A stretch of DNA of 64,000 nt from Gracilibacillus suaedae (GTDB lineage Bacteria; Bacillota; Bacilli; Bacillales; Amphibacillaceae). The stretch spans positions 62,001 through 126,000 of the forward strand of contig NZ_JAGFVL010000032.1 in NCBI RefSeq assembly GCF_017599345.1, in the 5' to 3' direction. Positions 36,590 through 45,161 of this stretch are shown in pieces (the first letter of the stretch is position 1; each line of letters begins with the position of its first letter). Under the pieces are notes generated by a model. That model was not told the DNA's origin and did not search any database. It saw nothing but the letters and a program-made list of their open reading frames with translations. Both the position numbers and the translations under genes were made by a program.

Positions 36590-38257
36590 ATGTCTGAAAA
36601 AGTATGGTTAGCGTATTACCCCAAAGAAGTCGCACCGTCATACGAATATCCAAAGCAAAATTTGGCTCAATTCTTGATAGATACAGCAGAAAAACATCCT
36701 CAACATACAGCCTTGTTTTTCTATGGAAAAAAGATCAGCTATGAGCGGTTATTAAAGGAAACATACCAGTTTAGCAATGTTTTAAAAGAATTAGGGGTTG
36801 AAAAGGGCGATCGGGTAGCAATTATGCTCCCGAATTGTCCTCAATCCGTCATCGCTTACTACGGAGCATTAATGATTGGCGCGATTGTCGTTCAAACCAA
36901 TCCGCTTTATGTGGAGAGAGAGTTGGAGCACCAGCTGAATGATTCTGGAGCGACAGTTCTTATCGCCTTGGATCATTTATTTAGGCGTGTCAAAAACGTG
37001 TTGCCGAAAGTAGAAGTAAGACATACCATTTTCACCTCATTTAAGGAATACTTGCCATTTCCGAAAAATATACTGTACCCGATAAAAGCAAATAAAGATG
37101 GATTGTCAATGGAGGTCAGCTATGATCAGCATACACATTCGTTTAAGAAACTTCTATCCATTGCATCGACTAACCCCATTAACATTAAAATAGATGCAGA
37201 AGAAGATTTGGCTCTGCTTCAGTACACAGGTGGTACAACAGGTGTGTCCAAAGGTGTCATGCTTACTCACTATAACCTTGTCGCCAATACTTTACAGACA
37301 AAAGCTTGGGTATATCGTAGTGAGGAGAAGAAAGAACGATACTTAGCGACACTCCCATTTTTTCATGTATTTGGGATGACCACGCTCATGAATCTGTCGA
37401 TCAGATTAGGGGGCACACTCCTGCTTCTCCCTAAGTTTGATGTAGACATGACGTTGAAGCTCATCAATAAGCAGAAGCCGACTACTTTTCCAGGAGCGCC
37501 AACGATGTATATGTCATTAATTAATCACCCCAAAATAAAAAACTTTGATCTGTCGTCCATTAATGTATGTATTAGTGGTGCAGCCCCATTGCCGGGCGAG
37601 GTCCAGGAAACGTTCGAGAGGATAACTAGAGGTAAGTTAATTGAAGGATACGGTTTAACCGAAGCTTCTCCAGTTACCCATGCAAATAACATATGGGAAA
37701 AACGTAAGCTTGGTTCGATTGGTATTCCTTTTCCAGATACGATCGCCAAGGTTGTCGACCCGGAGACTGGTGAAGAAGTTGAAAACGGTGAAGTGGGTGA
37801 ACTGATCGTTCAAGGGCCACAGGTTATGAAAGGCTACTGGGAACGACCGGAGGAAACGAGTAACACCTTAAAGAACGGATGGCTTTATACAGGTGATATG
37901 GCAAAGATGGATGATGATGGCTTCTTTTACATTGTCGATCGCAAAAAAGACCTCATCATTGCCGGCGGATTTAACATTTATCCTCGAGAAGTGGAGGAGG
38001 TTTTGTTTGAACATCCAGCAATAATGGATGCAGCTGCGGTAGGAGTGCCAGATGAATACCGTGGAGAAACGGTGAAGGCTTATATTGTCTTAAAAAAAGG
38101 TGCAACAACAGACGAAAAAGAACTGGAGACGTTCTGTCGAGAAAGGCTTGCCGCATACAAAATACCGCGAATATACGAATTTCGCGAAAGTCTCCCAAAA
38201 TCATTAATCGGAAAGACCTTACGCAGACTCTTAGTTGAAGAAGAGAATGAAAAATAA
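36590..38257 (+). CDS. Long-chain fatty-acid-CoA ligase
   Basis: A 555-residue AMP-forming acyl-CoA synthetase that activates fatty acids for the pathway encoded upstream. Motifs are YTGGTTGVSKGVMLTH (P-loop-like), EGYGLTEASPVTH, GWLYTGDMAKMDDDGFF and DRKKDLIIAGGFNIYPREVE, with the catalytic Lys in LPKSLIGKTLRR. ATG 36590 has AAGGAGAG 8 nt upstream; the TTG six bases earlier is inside the ribosome-site spacing. It closes the fad operon, 29 bp after fadE. It is like LcfA/LcfB of Bacillus, but I cannot tell which. Confidence 0.93.
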   Translation: MSEKVWLAYYPKEVAPSYEYPKQNLAQFLIDTAEKHPQHTALFFYGKKISYERLLKETYQFSNVLKELGVEKGDRVAIMLPNCPQSVIAYYGALMIGAIVVQTNPLYVERELEHQLNDSGATVLIALDHLFRRVKNVLPKVEVRHTIFTSFKEYLPFPKNILYPIKANKDGLSMEVSYDQHTHSFKKLLSIASTNPINIKIDAEEDLALLQYTGGTTGVSKGVMLTHYNLVANTLQTKAWVYRSEEKKERYLATLPFFHVFGMTTLMNLSIRLGGTLLLLPKFDVDMTLKLINKQKPTTFPGAPTMYMSLINHPKIKNFDLSSINVCISGAAPLPGEVQETFERITRGKLIEGYGLTEASPVTHANNIWEKRKLGSIGIPFPDTIAKVVDPETGEEVENGEVGELIVQGPQVMKGYWERPEETSNTLKNGWLYTGDMAKMDDDGFFYIVDRKKDLIIAGGFNIYPREVEEVLFEHPAIMDAAAVGVPDEYRGETVKAYIVLKKGATTDEKELETFCRERLAAYKIPRIYEFRESLPKSLIGKTLRRLLVEEENEK

Positions 38258-38319
38258 TATATTTTTTAATATGTAACGCCTAATAAATTGTAAACGGATA
38301 CACATAAACAAAAAGCTGA

Positions 38320-38363
38320 TTAAGTACCAAAATAGAATGCGAACAAGTAAAAATGGTACTTAA
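38320..38363. repeat. AGTACC inverted-repeat unit 3
   Basis: TTAAGTACCAAAA (38320-38332), a 17-nt centre, then AAAATGGTACTTAA (38350-38363). The arms are identical to those of unit 2 at 26057, and the centre differs. Confidence 0.85.
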
Positions 38364-38370
38364 AGTTGTT

Positions 38371-38414
38371 TTTAGTACCAAAATCAAACGGAAAATTATC
38401 AATTTGGTACTAAA
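38371..38414. repeat. AGTACC inverted-repeat unit 4
   Basis: TTTAGTACCAAAA (38371-38383), a 17-nt centre, then AATTTGGTACTAAA (38401-38414). It is slightly diverged at the outer ends. Both outer ends read TTTAGTACC/GGTACTAAA, so the change is compensated. Confidence 0.8.
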
Positions 38415-38490
38415 ATGGTATCCTTCGAATGAACACGTTCTTAGACAACTTCCCTTCGCCATAAAATTAGTTACGAAGGGAGTGATTCTT

Positions 38491-38649
38491 TTGAGACAAT
38501 TAGACTGGACGATGATATGGTTTGCTAGCTCGACATTATTGCATGAATATTGGTTGTTATCAGGTCTACCTCGGATTTACTACTGGGATGTGAAAAGACA
38601 ACATTTAAATAAGTTGAATGAGGACGATGATGAGAGAAAAATTGCTTAA
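38491..38649 (+). CDS. Small hypothetical protein
   Basis: A 52-residue frame starting TTG at 38491, with GAAGGGAG 8 nt upstream. It begins MRQLDWTMIWFASSTLLHEY, has one weak hydrophobic segment and ends in an acidic and basic tail. The longer frame reaching into the AGTACC repeat has no ribosome site. It lies between the fad operon and the serine protease, about 80 bp after the repeats. I do not recognise it; it could be a spurious frame. Confidence 0.4.
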   Translation: MRQLDWTMIWFASSTLLHEYWLLSGLPRIYYWDVKRQHLNKLNEDDDERKIA

Positions 38650-38745
38650 TTTAAGATAATCAAAACGAACATGATAAACGTCTAGTACACTTTTCCTTCT
38701 TGTTGAATTTACTAGTAATAAATGTATGTTGCAAGGAGGAGAAGT

Positions 38746-39780
38746 ATGGCACGAGTACGTTTAATTCCATATAAAATGGAACAACAGATTGACGACACGA
38801 GTGAAATTCCTGCTGGTATTGAAATGATGCAAGCACCTAAAAAGTGGGAAGAAGGATATAAAGGTAGCGACGTTGTTGTTGCTGTAGTTGATACAGGGTG
38901 TGATCGACATCATCCTGATTTAAGCAACCGAATCATTGATGGGAGAAATTTTACTACTGAAAATTATAGCAATCCACGCAATTTTTCCGATCTAAATGGA
39001 CATGGTACACATGTTGCTGGAACGATTGCGGCTGTGCTCAATGATCGAGGTGTAGTCGGAGTAGCTCCTGAAGCAAAATTATTAATATTAAAAGCATTTG
39101 ATGGCAAAGGTTCTGGAGACTTTAATGGCATTATACAGGCGATTCAACATGCTATAAAATGGCGTGGGAGAAATGGGGAAAAAGTGCGAGTAATTTCCAT
39201 GTCCTTTGGCGCCAAATGGGATGTACCAGGGCTTCATCAAGCAATTCGAAGAGCTGTGGCTGATGATATTTTAGTTGTTTGTGCTGCTGGAAATGAAGGA
39301 GATGGAAATGCACGAACAACAGAACGAATTTACCCCGGTTATTATAAAGAAGTAGTGCAAGTAGGAGCTGTAGATAAGGAGGGCAATATGGCTGAATTTA
39401 CGAATACTAATAGTGAGGTCGATCTAGTGGCGCCTGGTGTTGATGTGATGTCCACCTATTTGAATGGAAAGTATGCGAGGCTGTCGGGAACATCGATGGC
39501 AACCCCACATGTTTCCGGAGCTGCAGCGATTCTAATTGAGCAAATGGAACAGGAGTTGGACAGAACATTAACGGAACCAGAAGTGTATGCTCAACTTATA
39601 AAATCAACGTCCCCATTAGGGTATAGTAAAAGAGTGGAAGGGAATGGATTGATTACTTTAAGTAACGATTCATTAAATATCGGGAATTCAGAGTATCCAA
39701 AAGAGAAACAAACATCGATAAAAGCTAAAAACAATAGAACAGCAGGCGGTGGCTTTGTTATCTCAGATGCAGAAGTTTAA
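38746..39780 (+). CDS. isp: Intracellular subtilisin-type serine protease
   Basis: A 344-residue peptidase of family S8. The triad is Asp in AVVDTGCD (about 49), His in GHGTHVAGT (about 86) and Ser in SGTSMATPHVSGAA (about 250). There is no signal peptide. The N-terminus carries the LIPY motif (ARVRLIPYK) typical of the short propeptide of Bacillus intracellular subtilisins such as IspA, which blocks the active site until removed. The last 40 residues are polar and probably flexible. ATG 38746 has AAGGAGGA 7 nt upstream. It is monocistronic, before a 62-bp palindrome. Confidence 0.92.
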   Translation: MARVRLIPYKMEQQIDDTSEIPAGIEMMQAPKKWEEGYKGSDVVVAVVDTGCDRHHPDLSNRIIDGRNFTTENYSNPRNFSDLNGHGTHVAGTIAAVLNDRGVVGVAPEAKLLILKAFDGKGSGDFNGIIQAIQHAIKWRGRNGEKVRVISMSFGAKWDVPGLHQAIRRAVADDILVVCAAGNEGDGNARTTERIYPGYYKEVVQVGAVDKEGNMAEFTNTNSEVDLVAPGVDVMSTYLNGKYARLSGTSMATPHVSGAAAILIEQMEQELDRTLTEPEVYAQLIKSTSPLGYSKRVEGNGLITLSNDSLNIGNSEYPKEKQTSIKAKNNRTAGGGFVISDAEV

Positions 39781-39785
39781 ATGTA

Positions 39786-39847
39786 AGAAGCTGTCTCATA
39801 AGGTTAGTTTCATATAGTACACGGAGCTAACTTATAAGACAGCTTCT
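39786..39847. repeat. 62-bp palindrome (IS-end-like or terminator)
   Basis: AGAAGCTGTCTCATAAGGTTAG pairs with CTAACTTATAAGACAGCTTCT almost perfectly. No T-run follows. The GAAGCTGTCT end resembles terminal repeats of Firmicute IS elements and MITEs, but a structural terminator is equally possible. Confidence 0.55.
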
Positions 39848-40348
39848 ATGTGTCTAGCTTATTTCTAACTCGGAACGTACAGAATTTGGCGATTAATTAT
39901 CTATTTCGGGGTTCAAATCCAGTTTGTGTGTCGTTATAAGCTTTCGTATAGACTAGGCAGTTAAACAAGCGTTACATTAAGTTTTAAAGTCTAATCGGTG
40001 GAATCATCACATTCTTTTCATGTATAGAGAAATACATAACTCACGATTTTGATTGAAAGGTAAAAAATACTTTCTCTATCTCCTTAATTCCTAACCAGTT
40101 TAACGCCTGACTTAACCATAGCTTATCAAGATTAAATTCTTTTAGCACATTGGTGGTGTAAAGCGTACTTTCTACGATGATAGCAAATGCAATATTAGGT
40201 GTTTTTTTCACAGAAGTGCCTTGTTAAAGGATTTTCATGCAGTTAGGATATGGTAAAATAAAAATAACGGCTAGTTCTTTCAGAAGTCATGAGCAAAAAA
40301 ATGGGTTAAAAAGGTTCTGGCTAATTCAATGATAAAAGGGAGACTACG
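39848..40348. other. Intergenic region, about 500 bp
   Basis: It contains the minus-strand remnant at 40041-40211. The rest shows no gene. Confidence 0.55.
40041..40211 (-). pseudogene. Possible YetF/DUF421-type C-terminal remnant
   Basis: The minus strand reads QGTSVKKTPNIAFAIIVEST, followed by a segment LDKLWLSQALNWLGIKEIEK and VFFTF to a stop. Upstream it meets a stop at once. The pattern (short strands, 'L..QL...GI..I..VFF') is like the cytoplasmic domain of YetF/YdfS membrane proteins. No ribosome site or start is present. The identification is tentative. Confidence 0.35.
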
Positions 40349-40999
40349 ATGACTATTATCAATAAACTAAATCTTACTAAATATAAAAATATCGCTGTTC
40401 TTAACCAACCTAGTGATTATGATCTATTTGATGACTATCAAACAGAATTAACAGGAGACCATGATGCTATTTTCATTTTTGTAGAGACAATTGATGAAAT
40501 GACAAGCCATACTCAACGGATAATCAAAGAGGAAGCCTTAGTTGAAAAAGGATACTTATTTTTTGCCTATCCGAAGAAAGGGAACAAACGGTATGATACC
40601 TATATTCACAGAGATGATATCTTTCCATCATTAAAAGTTGGAGAAGATGGATATGTCGAAAATAGTGATTTGAAATTTTCACGAATGGTGAGTATGGATG
40701 ATATATTTACTGTTGTCGGTATCAAACGAGAAAAAAAGAATACGAATAAGTCATCAAAAGCTAGTCAGTCTGTAGCTGATTATGAGGATAACGTAAAAGA
40801 TGTTGAGGAAATATTAAGTGATTATCCTAATGAACTTAAATTCTATCAAAATTTAACGCCAGGTTATCAAAGAGATTGGGCCCGTTATATTTTTTCTGCT
40901 AAACAGCAAAAAACACGTGAAAAACGTCAGGCACAAATGGTTGATATTTTATCACAAGGGTATAAATCAGTGGACTTATTTCGTCAAAAGAAGAAATAG
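40349..40999 (+). CDS. YdeI/OmpD-associated family protein
   Basis: A 216-residue protein in two parts. Residues 1-125 resemble a DUF3052/YdeI-like N-terminal fold (DAIFIFVETIDEM, then GYLFFAYPKKGNKRY). The last 60 residues match the YdeI/OmpD-associated C-terminal domain: LTPGYQRDWARYIFSAKQQKTREKR and then YKSVDLFRQ. A linker of Ser/Lys/Glu lies between them. Proteins of this group are linked in some bacteria to bacteriocin or peptide resistance, but this is not established here. Start ATG has AAAGGGAG upstream. A DinB-like gene follows after 25 bp. Confidence 0.75.
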   Translation: MTIINKLNLTKYKNIAVLNQPSDYDLFDDYQTELTGDHDAIFIFVETIDEMTSHTQRIIKEEALVEKGYLFFAYPKKGNKRYDTYIHRDDIFPSLKVGEDGYVENSDLKFSRMVSMDDIFTVVGIKREKKNTNKSSKASQSVADYEDNVKDVEEILSDYPNELKFYQNLTPGYQRDWARYIFSAKQQKTREKRQAQMVDILSQGYKSVDLFRQKKK

Positions 41000-41024
41000 A
41001 TTCGGACTGGGAGGGCAAAATATC

Positions 41025-41573
41025 TTGAAAAGCCTACATATGAAGAATCACTTTCAAAAGATATACAAGCAAAGAGAAGAAATAAAGGAAGAATTAGTTG
41101 TTTTTCGAAATCAGGAATGGAAGAGGCCGCATCAATATAAGTGGTCATGGGGAGAAACCTATTATCACCTATACTTGATGATGAAATGGTTTCGAAGGCT
41201 AAGTAAAGGTTATGTTCCCATATCTCTGCCTATCGCTACATTAAGAAAAAACAAACCATTTAAAGTACATAGCACTGACGTATATGCAGCATATAAACAA
41301 AAGAATAAAAAGCCGATGAAAGCTCCTTTCATTTTAGTTCCACCAAAAGATATAGAATATGATGTTGATTTTCAATGGCTGATAGAACAACTCGATAATG
41401 AGACAAAGCAACTAGAAAAAATAGTTTTAAACATTACGGATGATGTTGCAGGCCATATACGCTTCCTAGATCCGCTCGCAAACAATCCCAATTTAATCCA
41501 AAGTATTGATCTACTTGGTATACATGAGAAACACCACTTTTTATTATGTGAAAAATATTATAACGATGTGTAA
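41025..41573 (+). CDS. DinB-like protein
   Basis: A 182-residue helical protein resembling DinB/YfiT four-helix metal-binding proteins. The conserved histidines appear as WSWGETYYHLYLMMKWF (about 44-60) and LLGIHEKHHFLLCEKYY near the end (about 163-180). The most plausible start is TTG 41025, after GGGAGGG; an ATG at 41040 has no ribosome site. The longer frame from 40917 overlaps the preceding gene and is unlikely. It is probably co-transcribed with the YdeI-like gene. The enzymatic role is unknown; some relatives transfer small thiols. Confidence 0.65.
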   Translation: MKSLHMKNHFQKIYKQREEIKEELVVFRNQEWKRPHQYKWSWGETYYHLYLMMKWFRRLSKGYVPISLPIATLRKNKPFKVHSTDVYAAYKQKNKKPMKAPFILVPPKDIEYDVDFQWLIEQLDNETKQLEKIVLNITDDVAGHIRFLDPLANNPNLIQSIDLLGIHEKHHFLLCEKYYNDV

Positions 41574-41753
41574 GCTACGATAAAAGATCGCTGTGCGTAC
41601 CAGCTGAATATACTAGGAATTGGCATTACAATTAGCTGAAGGAATCATGTTAAAAGCGCTACAGTTCTTTTTAGTGGACCAATGTAAAAAATGCTATGAA
41701 AAAGCATCCCAATATAAATAAGAAAAATTCATATTAAATTAGTCTAAAAAATA

Positions 41754-41782
41754 TTGAAAACGAATACATTTTATATTATAAT
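41754..41782 (+). promoter_or_regulatory. Sigma-A promoter of the LacI-family gene
   Basis: TTGAAA and TATAAT are separated by 17 bp. An operator starts 9 bp downstream of the -10 box, so a bound repressor would cover the transcription start. Confidence 0.8.
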
Positions 41783-41791
41783 CATGATATC

Positions 41792-41801
41792 GAAACGTTT
41801 C
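41792..41801. promoter_or_regulatory. LacI-type operator 1
   Basis: GAAACGTTTC lies in the longer identical string ATCGAAACGTTTCACTA, which is repeated at operator 2. Confidence 0.75.
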
Positions 41802-41870
41802 ACTATAAATGAAAATCAATGATGAAAGGGATGTTTAATTAATACATCTATTTTTTAACTGTTTTAATCG

Positions 41871-41880
41871 AAACGTTTCA
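41871..41880. promoter_or_regulatory. LacI-type operator 2
   Basis: The second GAAACGTTTC lies 79 bp from the first and shares the flanks ATC and ACTA. The paired sites suggest repressor looping or tight autoregulation. Confidence 0.75.
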
Positions 41881-41905
41881 CTAAATGGATGCAGGAGTGA
41901 ATATT

Positions 41906-42895
41906 ATGGTAACCATTAAAGAAGTGGCAAAAAAGGCAAATGTTGCGGTATCGACCGCTTCTTATGCTTTAAATGGAATAAAAAAAGTTAGCCCAGAAAC
42001 AAAGGAAAAAGTGTTACAAGCAGCTAGAGAGCTTAATTATAGAAAAAATGGATTTGCCAGCGATCTTAAAAGAAATTCTACTAAAACATTGGCCTTAATA
42101 TTAAGTGATTTGTCAGGTCCTTTCTATTCAGAGTTGATTAGAGGAGTGCAAGATGTAGCAACAGATCATGGGTATGATTTAATCGCATGTAGTGCTATAG
42201 GCGGTGAGAATTCAACAGCTGCTAAGTTTTTGACAGAACATCGCGTCGATGGCTGTATCGTACTGGCACATAATATTACAGATGAAATGTTAAAAAATGT
42301 GGCACATCATCATTTTCCGATTATATTGTTGGATAGAGAAATCGAAATTGATTCGACAGTACATGTAAGGGTGAGCAATAAAAGAGGTGGATTTAAAGCA
42401 ACAGAATACTTAATCCAAAATGGTCATACTGACATTGCTTTTGTTAGTGGTCCATCAAATTCATATGACAACAAAATGCGCTTTGCTGGATACCAAGAAG
42501 CGTTACAAGCATACAACATCGAACCTCAAAATAAGTGGGTTGTGTCAGGTAATTTCACAAGAGAAGGTGGAGAAAGCGCTGCAAATATATTAGCTGCCCA
42601 AGATCAAGGTCCTACAGCTGTTTTTTTTGCCAATGATGAGATGGCTGTAGGGGGGATGGAAGCTTTTCAAAAACGAGGAATTAGTATACCGAATGATATT
42701 TCCATTATCGGCTTTGATGATATTTTAGAAGCTAAATATGTAAATCCAAAATTAACTACTATTAGACAACCTAAATATGAAATGGGAGCATCAGCGACAC
42801 ACTTAATCTTTCAAATGCTTAAAAATGAGAAAGTGAATCCAATTTTTGAGTTGCATACTGATTTAATCATTAGAGAATCGGTTAAAAAGCTTTAA
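41906..42895 (+). CDS. LacI-family transcriptional regulator
   Basis: A 329-residue sugar-responsive regulator. The N-terminal HTH reads TIKEVAKKANVAVSTASYAL with the hinge helix KVLQAARELNYRKN. The effector-binding domain starts near residue 60 (TLALILSDLSGPFYSELIRG) and includes DGCIVLAH, FVSGPSN and FFANDEMAVGG. ATG 41906 is chosen because GGAGTG lies 8 nt upstream. Two identical palindromes precede it, so it is probably autoregulated. It heads a locus with a sugar ABC importer and a GH3 beta-glucosidase, which it likely controls. The inducer would be an oligosaccharide (inferred). Confidence 0.93.
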   Translation: MVTIKEVAKKANVAVSTASYALNGIKKVSPETKEKVLQAARELNYRKNGFASDLKRNSTKTLALILSDLSGPFYSELIRGVQDVATDHGYDLIACSAIGGENSTAAKFLTEHRVDGCIVLAHNITDEMLKNVAHHHFPIILLDREIEIDSTVHVRVSNKRGGFKATEYLIQNGHTDIAFVSGPSNSYDNKMRFAGYQEALQAYNIEPQNKWVVSGNFTREGGESAANILAAQDQGPTAVFFANDEMAVGGMEAFQKRGISIPNDISIIGFDDILEAKYVNPKLTTIRQPKYEMGASATHLIFQMLKNEKVNPIFELHTDLIIRESVKKL

Positions 42896-42981
42896 TGCTT
42901 TACTTTACTAAAGGGGGTGGGGAAAGCATCAATAAGCTCTTATTCTTTGACAGGATCAAAATAATAAAAGGGGTGAAATAG

Positions 42982-44193
42982 ATGAAAAATAAAGTAGTTT
43001 TATTTTTAAGCTTAATGGTTGCAGTTCTGTTATTAATGGCTGGTTGTTCAAGTGGAGATGATGAAAACACTATTAAAGTTTGGACGATGAATAATTCGAT
43101 GGAAGATTTTGTGATAAATTATGAGGAAGAAAATGATGTATCTGTGGATGTACAAGTTATTCCTTGGGGAGAAGTAAAAGATAAGTTTTTAACGGCAATT
43201 GCCTCAGGTGAAGGTCCAGATGTGGTGCAAGTAGGTACTACAGGGGTGCCGGAATACGCTGATGCGGGGATGTTTATGGATTTATCAGATTACGTAAGTG
43301 AATATGAAAATTTCAATCCTGACAATTTCTATGAAGATGCAATTGGTACAACCGAATATAATGGAAAAACGATAGGGGTTCCATTTCACGTAGATACTAG
43401 AGTCTTGTTTTATAGAACAGATATATTAGCAGATGTTGGTTATCCAGAAGGGCCAGAAACATGGGATGATATGGTAGATGCTTCTAGAAAATTAGCTGAA
43501 CGAGGCGATGATCAGTACGCGATTGATCTTCCTAGAGATGATCCCCAATATCCATATATGCTCGCTTGGCAACATGGTTGGAACTACAATGTAGACGAAG
43601 GTGCAAGTAATTTTGAAGATCCAAAATTTTTGGAAGCGATGTCAAAGTATGAAACGTTTTATGGAGAAGGCTTATCACAACTAGAAGAAGGTAAAGAACT
43701 AGTTCAATCCTTTAGTGATGGGTCCAAACCAATGTTTTTTAGTGGACCATGGGATATTAAAACAATTAATGATGGTGCGCCTGAAATTGAAGGTCAATGG
43801 GATGTTCGTGTCATGCCTGAAAAAGAAACAAACCGCTCTATGATTGGCGGCTCTCACTTTGGAGTATTCCATAACTCAGAAAAGGTAGAGCAATCCTTAG
43901 ATTTTATTAACTGGTTAGCTGATGCTGATACTCAGTTAGAGTGGTATAAAGAAGTGAATGAGTTACCAGCTAATTTAGAAGCCTGGGAGGATCCTGTTTT
44001 AGCAGATGACCCTAAGTTTAGTGTGTTTGGTGAACAGCTTGAGTCAACAGAAGTATTACCGATGATAACGGAATACACAGAAATGAGTGAAGAATTAATG
44101 AACTATTTAGAAGAAGTATATAGAGGTGGAGCAGATTTAGAGTCCACTTTAGAAGAATATCGAACAAAAGTAACTGAAATTTTGTCTGAATAA
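42982..44193 (+). CDS. Sugar ABC transporter solute-binding lipoprotein
   Basis: A 403-residue lipoprotein with a signal peptide ending in LLMAGC (Cys about 21). It is a family 1 extracellular solute-binding protein (maltose/oligosaccharide type): VPWGEVKDKFLTAIASGEGP-like text near residue 60-75, ADAGMFMDLS, YNGKTIGVPFHVDTR and FFSGPWDIKTI. It should capture an oligosaccharide for the two permeases that follow. ATG has AAAGGGGTG upstream. No ATP-binding gene is in the cluster, so it probably shares a general MsmK-like ATPase encoded elsewhere. Confidence 0.92.
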   Translation: MKNKVVLFLSLMVAVLLLMAGCSSGDDENTIKVWTMNNSMEDFVINYEEENDVSVDVQVIPWGEVKDKFLTAIASGEGPDVVQVGTTGVPEYADAGMFMDLSDYVSEYENFNPDNFYEDAIGTTEYNGKTIGVPFHVDTRVLFYRTDILADVGYPEGPETWDDMVDASRKLAERGDDQYAIDLPRDDPQYPYMLAWQHGWNYNVDEGASNFEDPKFLEAMSKYETFYGEGLSQLEEGKELVQSFSDGSKPMFFSGPWDIKTINDGAPEIEGQWDVRVMPEKETNRSMIGGSHFGVFHNSEKVEQSLDFINWLADADTQLEWYKEVNELPANLEAWEDPVLADDPKFSVFGEQLESTEVLPMITEYTEMSEELMNYLEEVYRGGADLESTLEEYRTKVTEILSE

Positions 44194-44205
44194 GAAACAT
44201 ATTAA

Positions 44206-44237
44206 ATAGGGTGCATCTGAATAAGCTTGCACCCTAT
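44206..44237 (+). promoter_or_regulatory. Intercistronic stem-loop
   Basis: ATAGGGTGCA and TGCACCCTAT form a 10-bp perfect stem with a 12-nt loop, without a T-run. Such stems after binding-protein genes usually protect the upstream mRNA and lower permease expression. Confidence 0.65.
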
Positions 44238-44263
44238 ATTGCATTAAAGGTGGGTGAAAAGAG

Positions 44264-45151
44264 ATGGCTAGATGGAAATATAAATTAATGCCACTATTTT
44301 TTATTGGACCAGCAGTTTTGTTACTAATGGTATTTTCTTTTGCACCTATATTTCTCTCATTAGGAATTAGTTTTACTGATCTAACCTTAATTGGCTTAGC
44401 AGATTGGTCTAAAATCAACTTCATTGGCATTGAAAATTTTATTAAATTGTTTCAAGATAAAGTATTTCTTGAGTCGGTATTTAATACGTTTTTCTATGTG
44501 ATTATAGGTGTTCCATTGGCAGTTTCTAGTTCATTAGTTATTGCCTTATTATTATCAATGGTAGGAAAGTGGTTATCTTCCACTTTTAGATTGATTTATT
44601 ATATGCCTTCCGTAACGAATATAGTAGCAATTGCGGTAGTTTGGGGCTTTCTATACAACCAGGAATATGGTCTGTTTAATTATTTGTTATCGCTTATCAA
44701 TATTCAGTCTATACCATGGTTAGAAGAACCCACAGTTGCGAAACTCTCATTAATAATATTAGCGGTATGGAAAAGTAATGGTGTAAGCATGCTGATTTTT
44801 TTAGCTGCATTACAATCTATTCCAAGAGTGTACTATGAGGCTGCCGATATTGATGGAGCAAATCGTTGGCAGAAATTCTTCAAAATAACATTACCATCGA
44901 TGAGCTTTGCCACTTTTTTTGTAACGGTAACAACAGTAATTGGTTGGCTACAGTTTTTCGAAGAACCGTTTGTAATGACGGAAGGTGGTCCTTTAAATGG
45001 TACAAACTCGATGGCGTTATATATCTATCAAAGAGGTTTTGAATATAACGATTTTGGTTATGCAGCTGCAGCATCCTTTGTACTGTTTATCATTATCATT
45101 ATAGCGACGATAATTCAATTCAGATTTAGAAAAAAAGACCAGACATTGTGA
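44264..45151 (+). CDS. Sugar ABC transporter permease (MalF type)
   Basis: A 295-residue inner-membrane permease with about six helices, starting ARWKYKLMPLFFIGPAV. The EAA loop that contacts the ATPase reads YYEAADIDGANRWQKFFKITLP (about 194-214). It pairs with the next gene. The start has AAAGGTGGGTG upstream, after the intercistronic hairpin. The stop is followed within 10 bp by the next start. Confidence 0.92.
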   Translation: MARWKYKLMPLFFIGPAVLLLMVFSFAPIFLSLGISFTDLTLIGLADWSKINFIGIENFIKLFQDKVFLESVFNTFFYVIIGVPLAVSSSLVIALLLSMVGKWLSSTFRLIYYMPSVTNIVAIAVVWGFLYNQEYGLFNYLLSLINIQSIPWLEEPTVAKLSLIILAVWKSNGVSMLIFLAALQSIPRVYYEAADIDGANRWQKFFKITLPSMSFATFFVTVTTVIGWLQFFEEPFVMTEGGPLNGTNSMALYIYQRGFEYNDFGYAAAASFVLFIIIIIATIIQFRFRKKDQTL

Positions 45152-45161
45152 GGTGAGAGCA

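Larger units (their letters stand above)
41574..41905. other. Intergenic region, 332 bp, with LacI-gene promoter
   Basis: It holds the promoter at 41754-41782 and two operator palindromes. The part before 41750 shows nothing clear. Confidence 0.7.

Noticed and set aside
43640-43660. Another GAAACGTTT-like site
   Set aside because: It lies inside the coding sequence of the solute-binding protein and is not a full palindrome.
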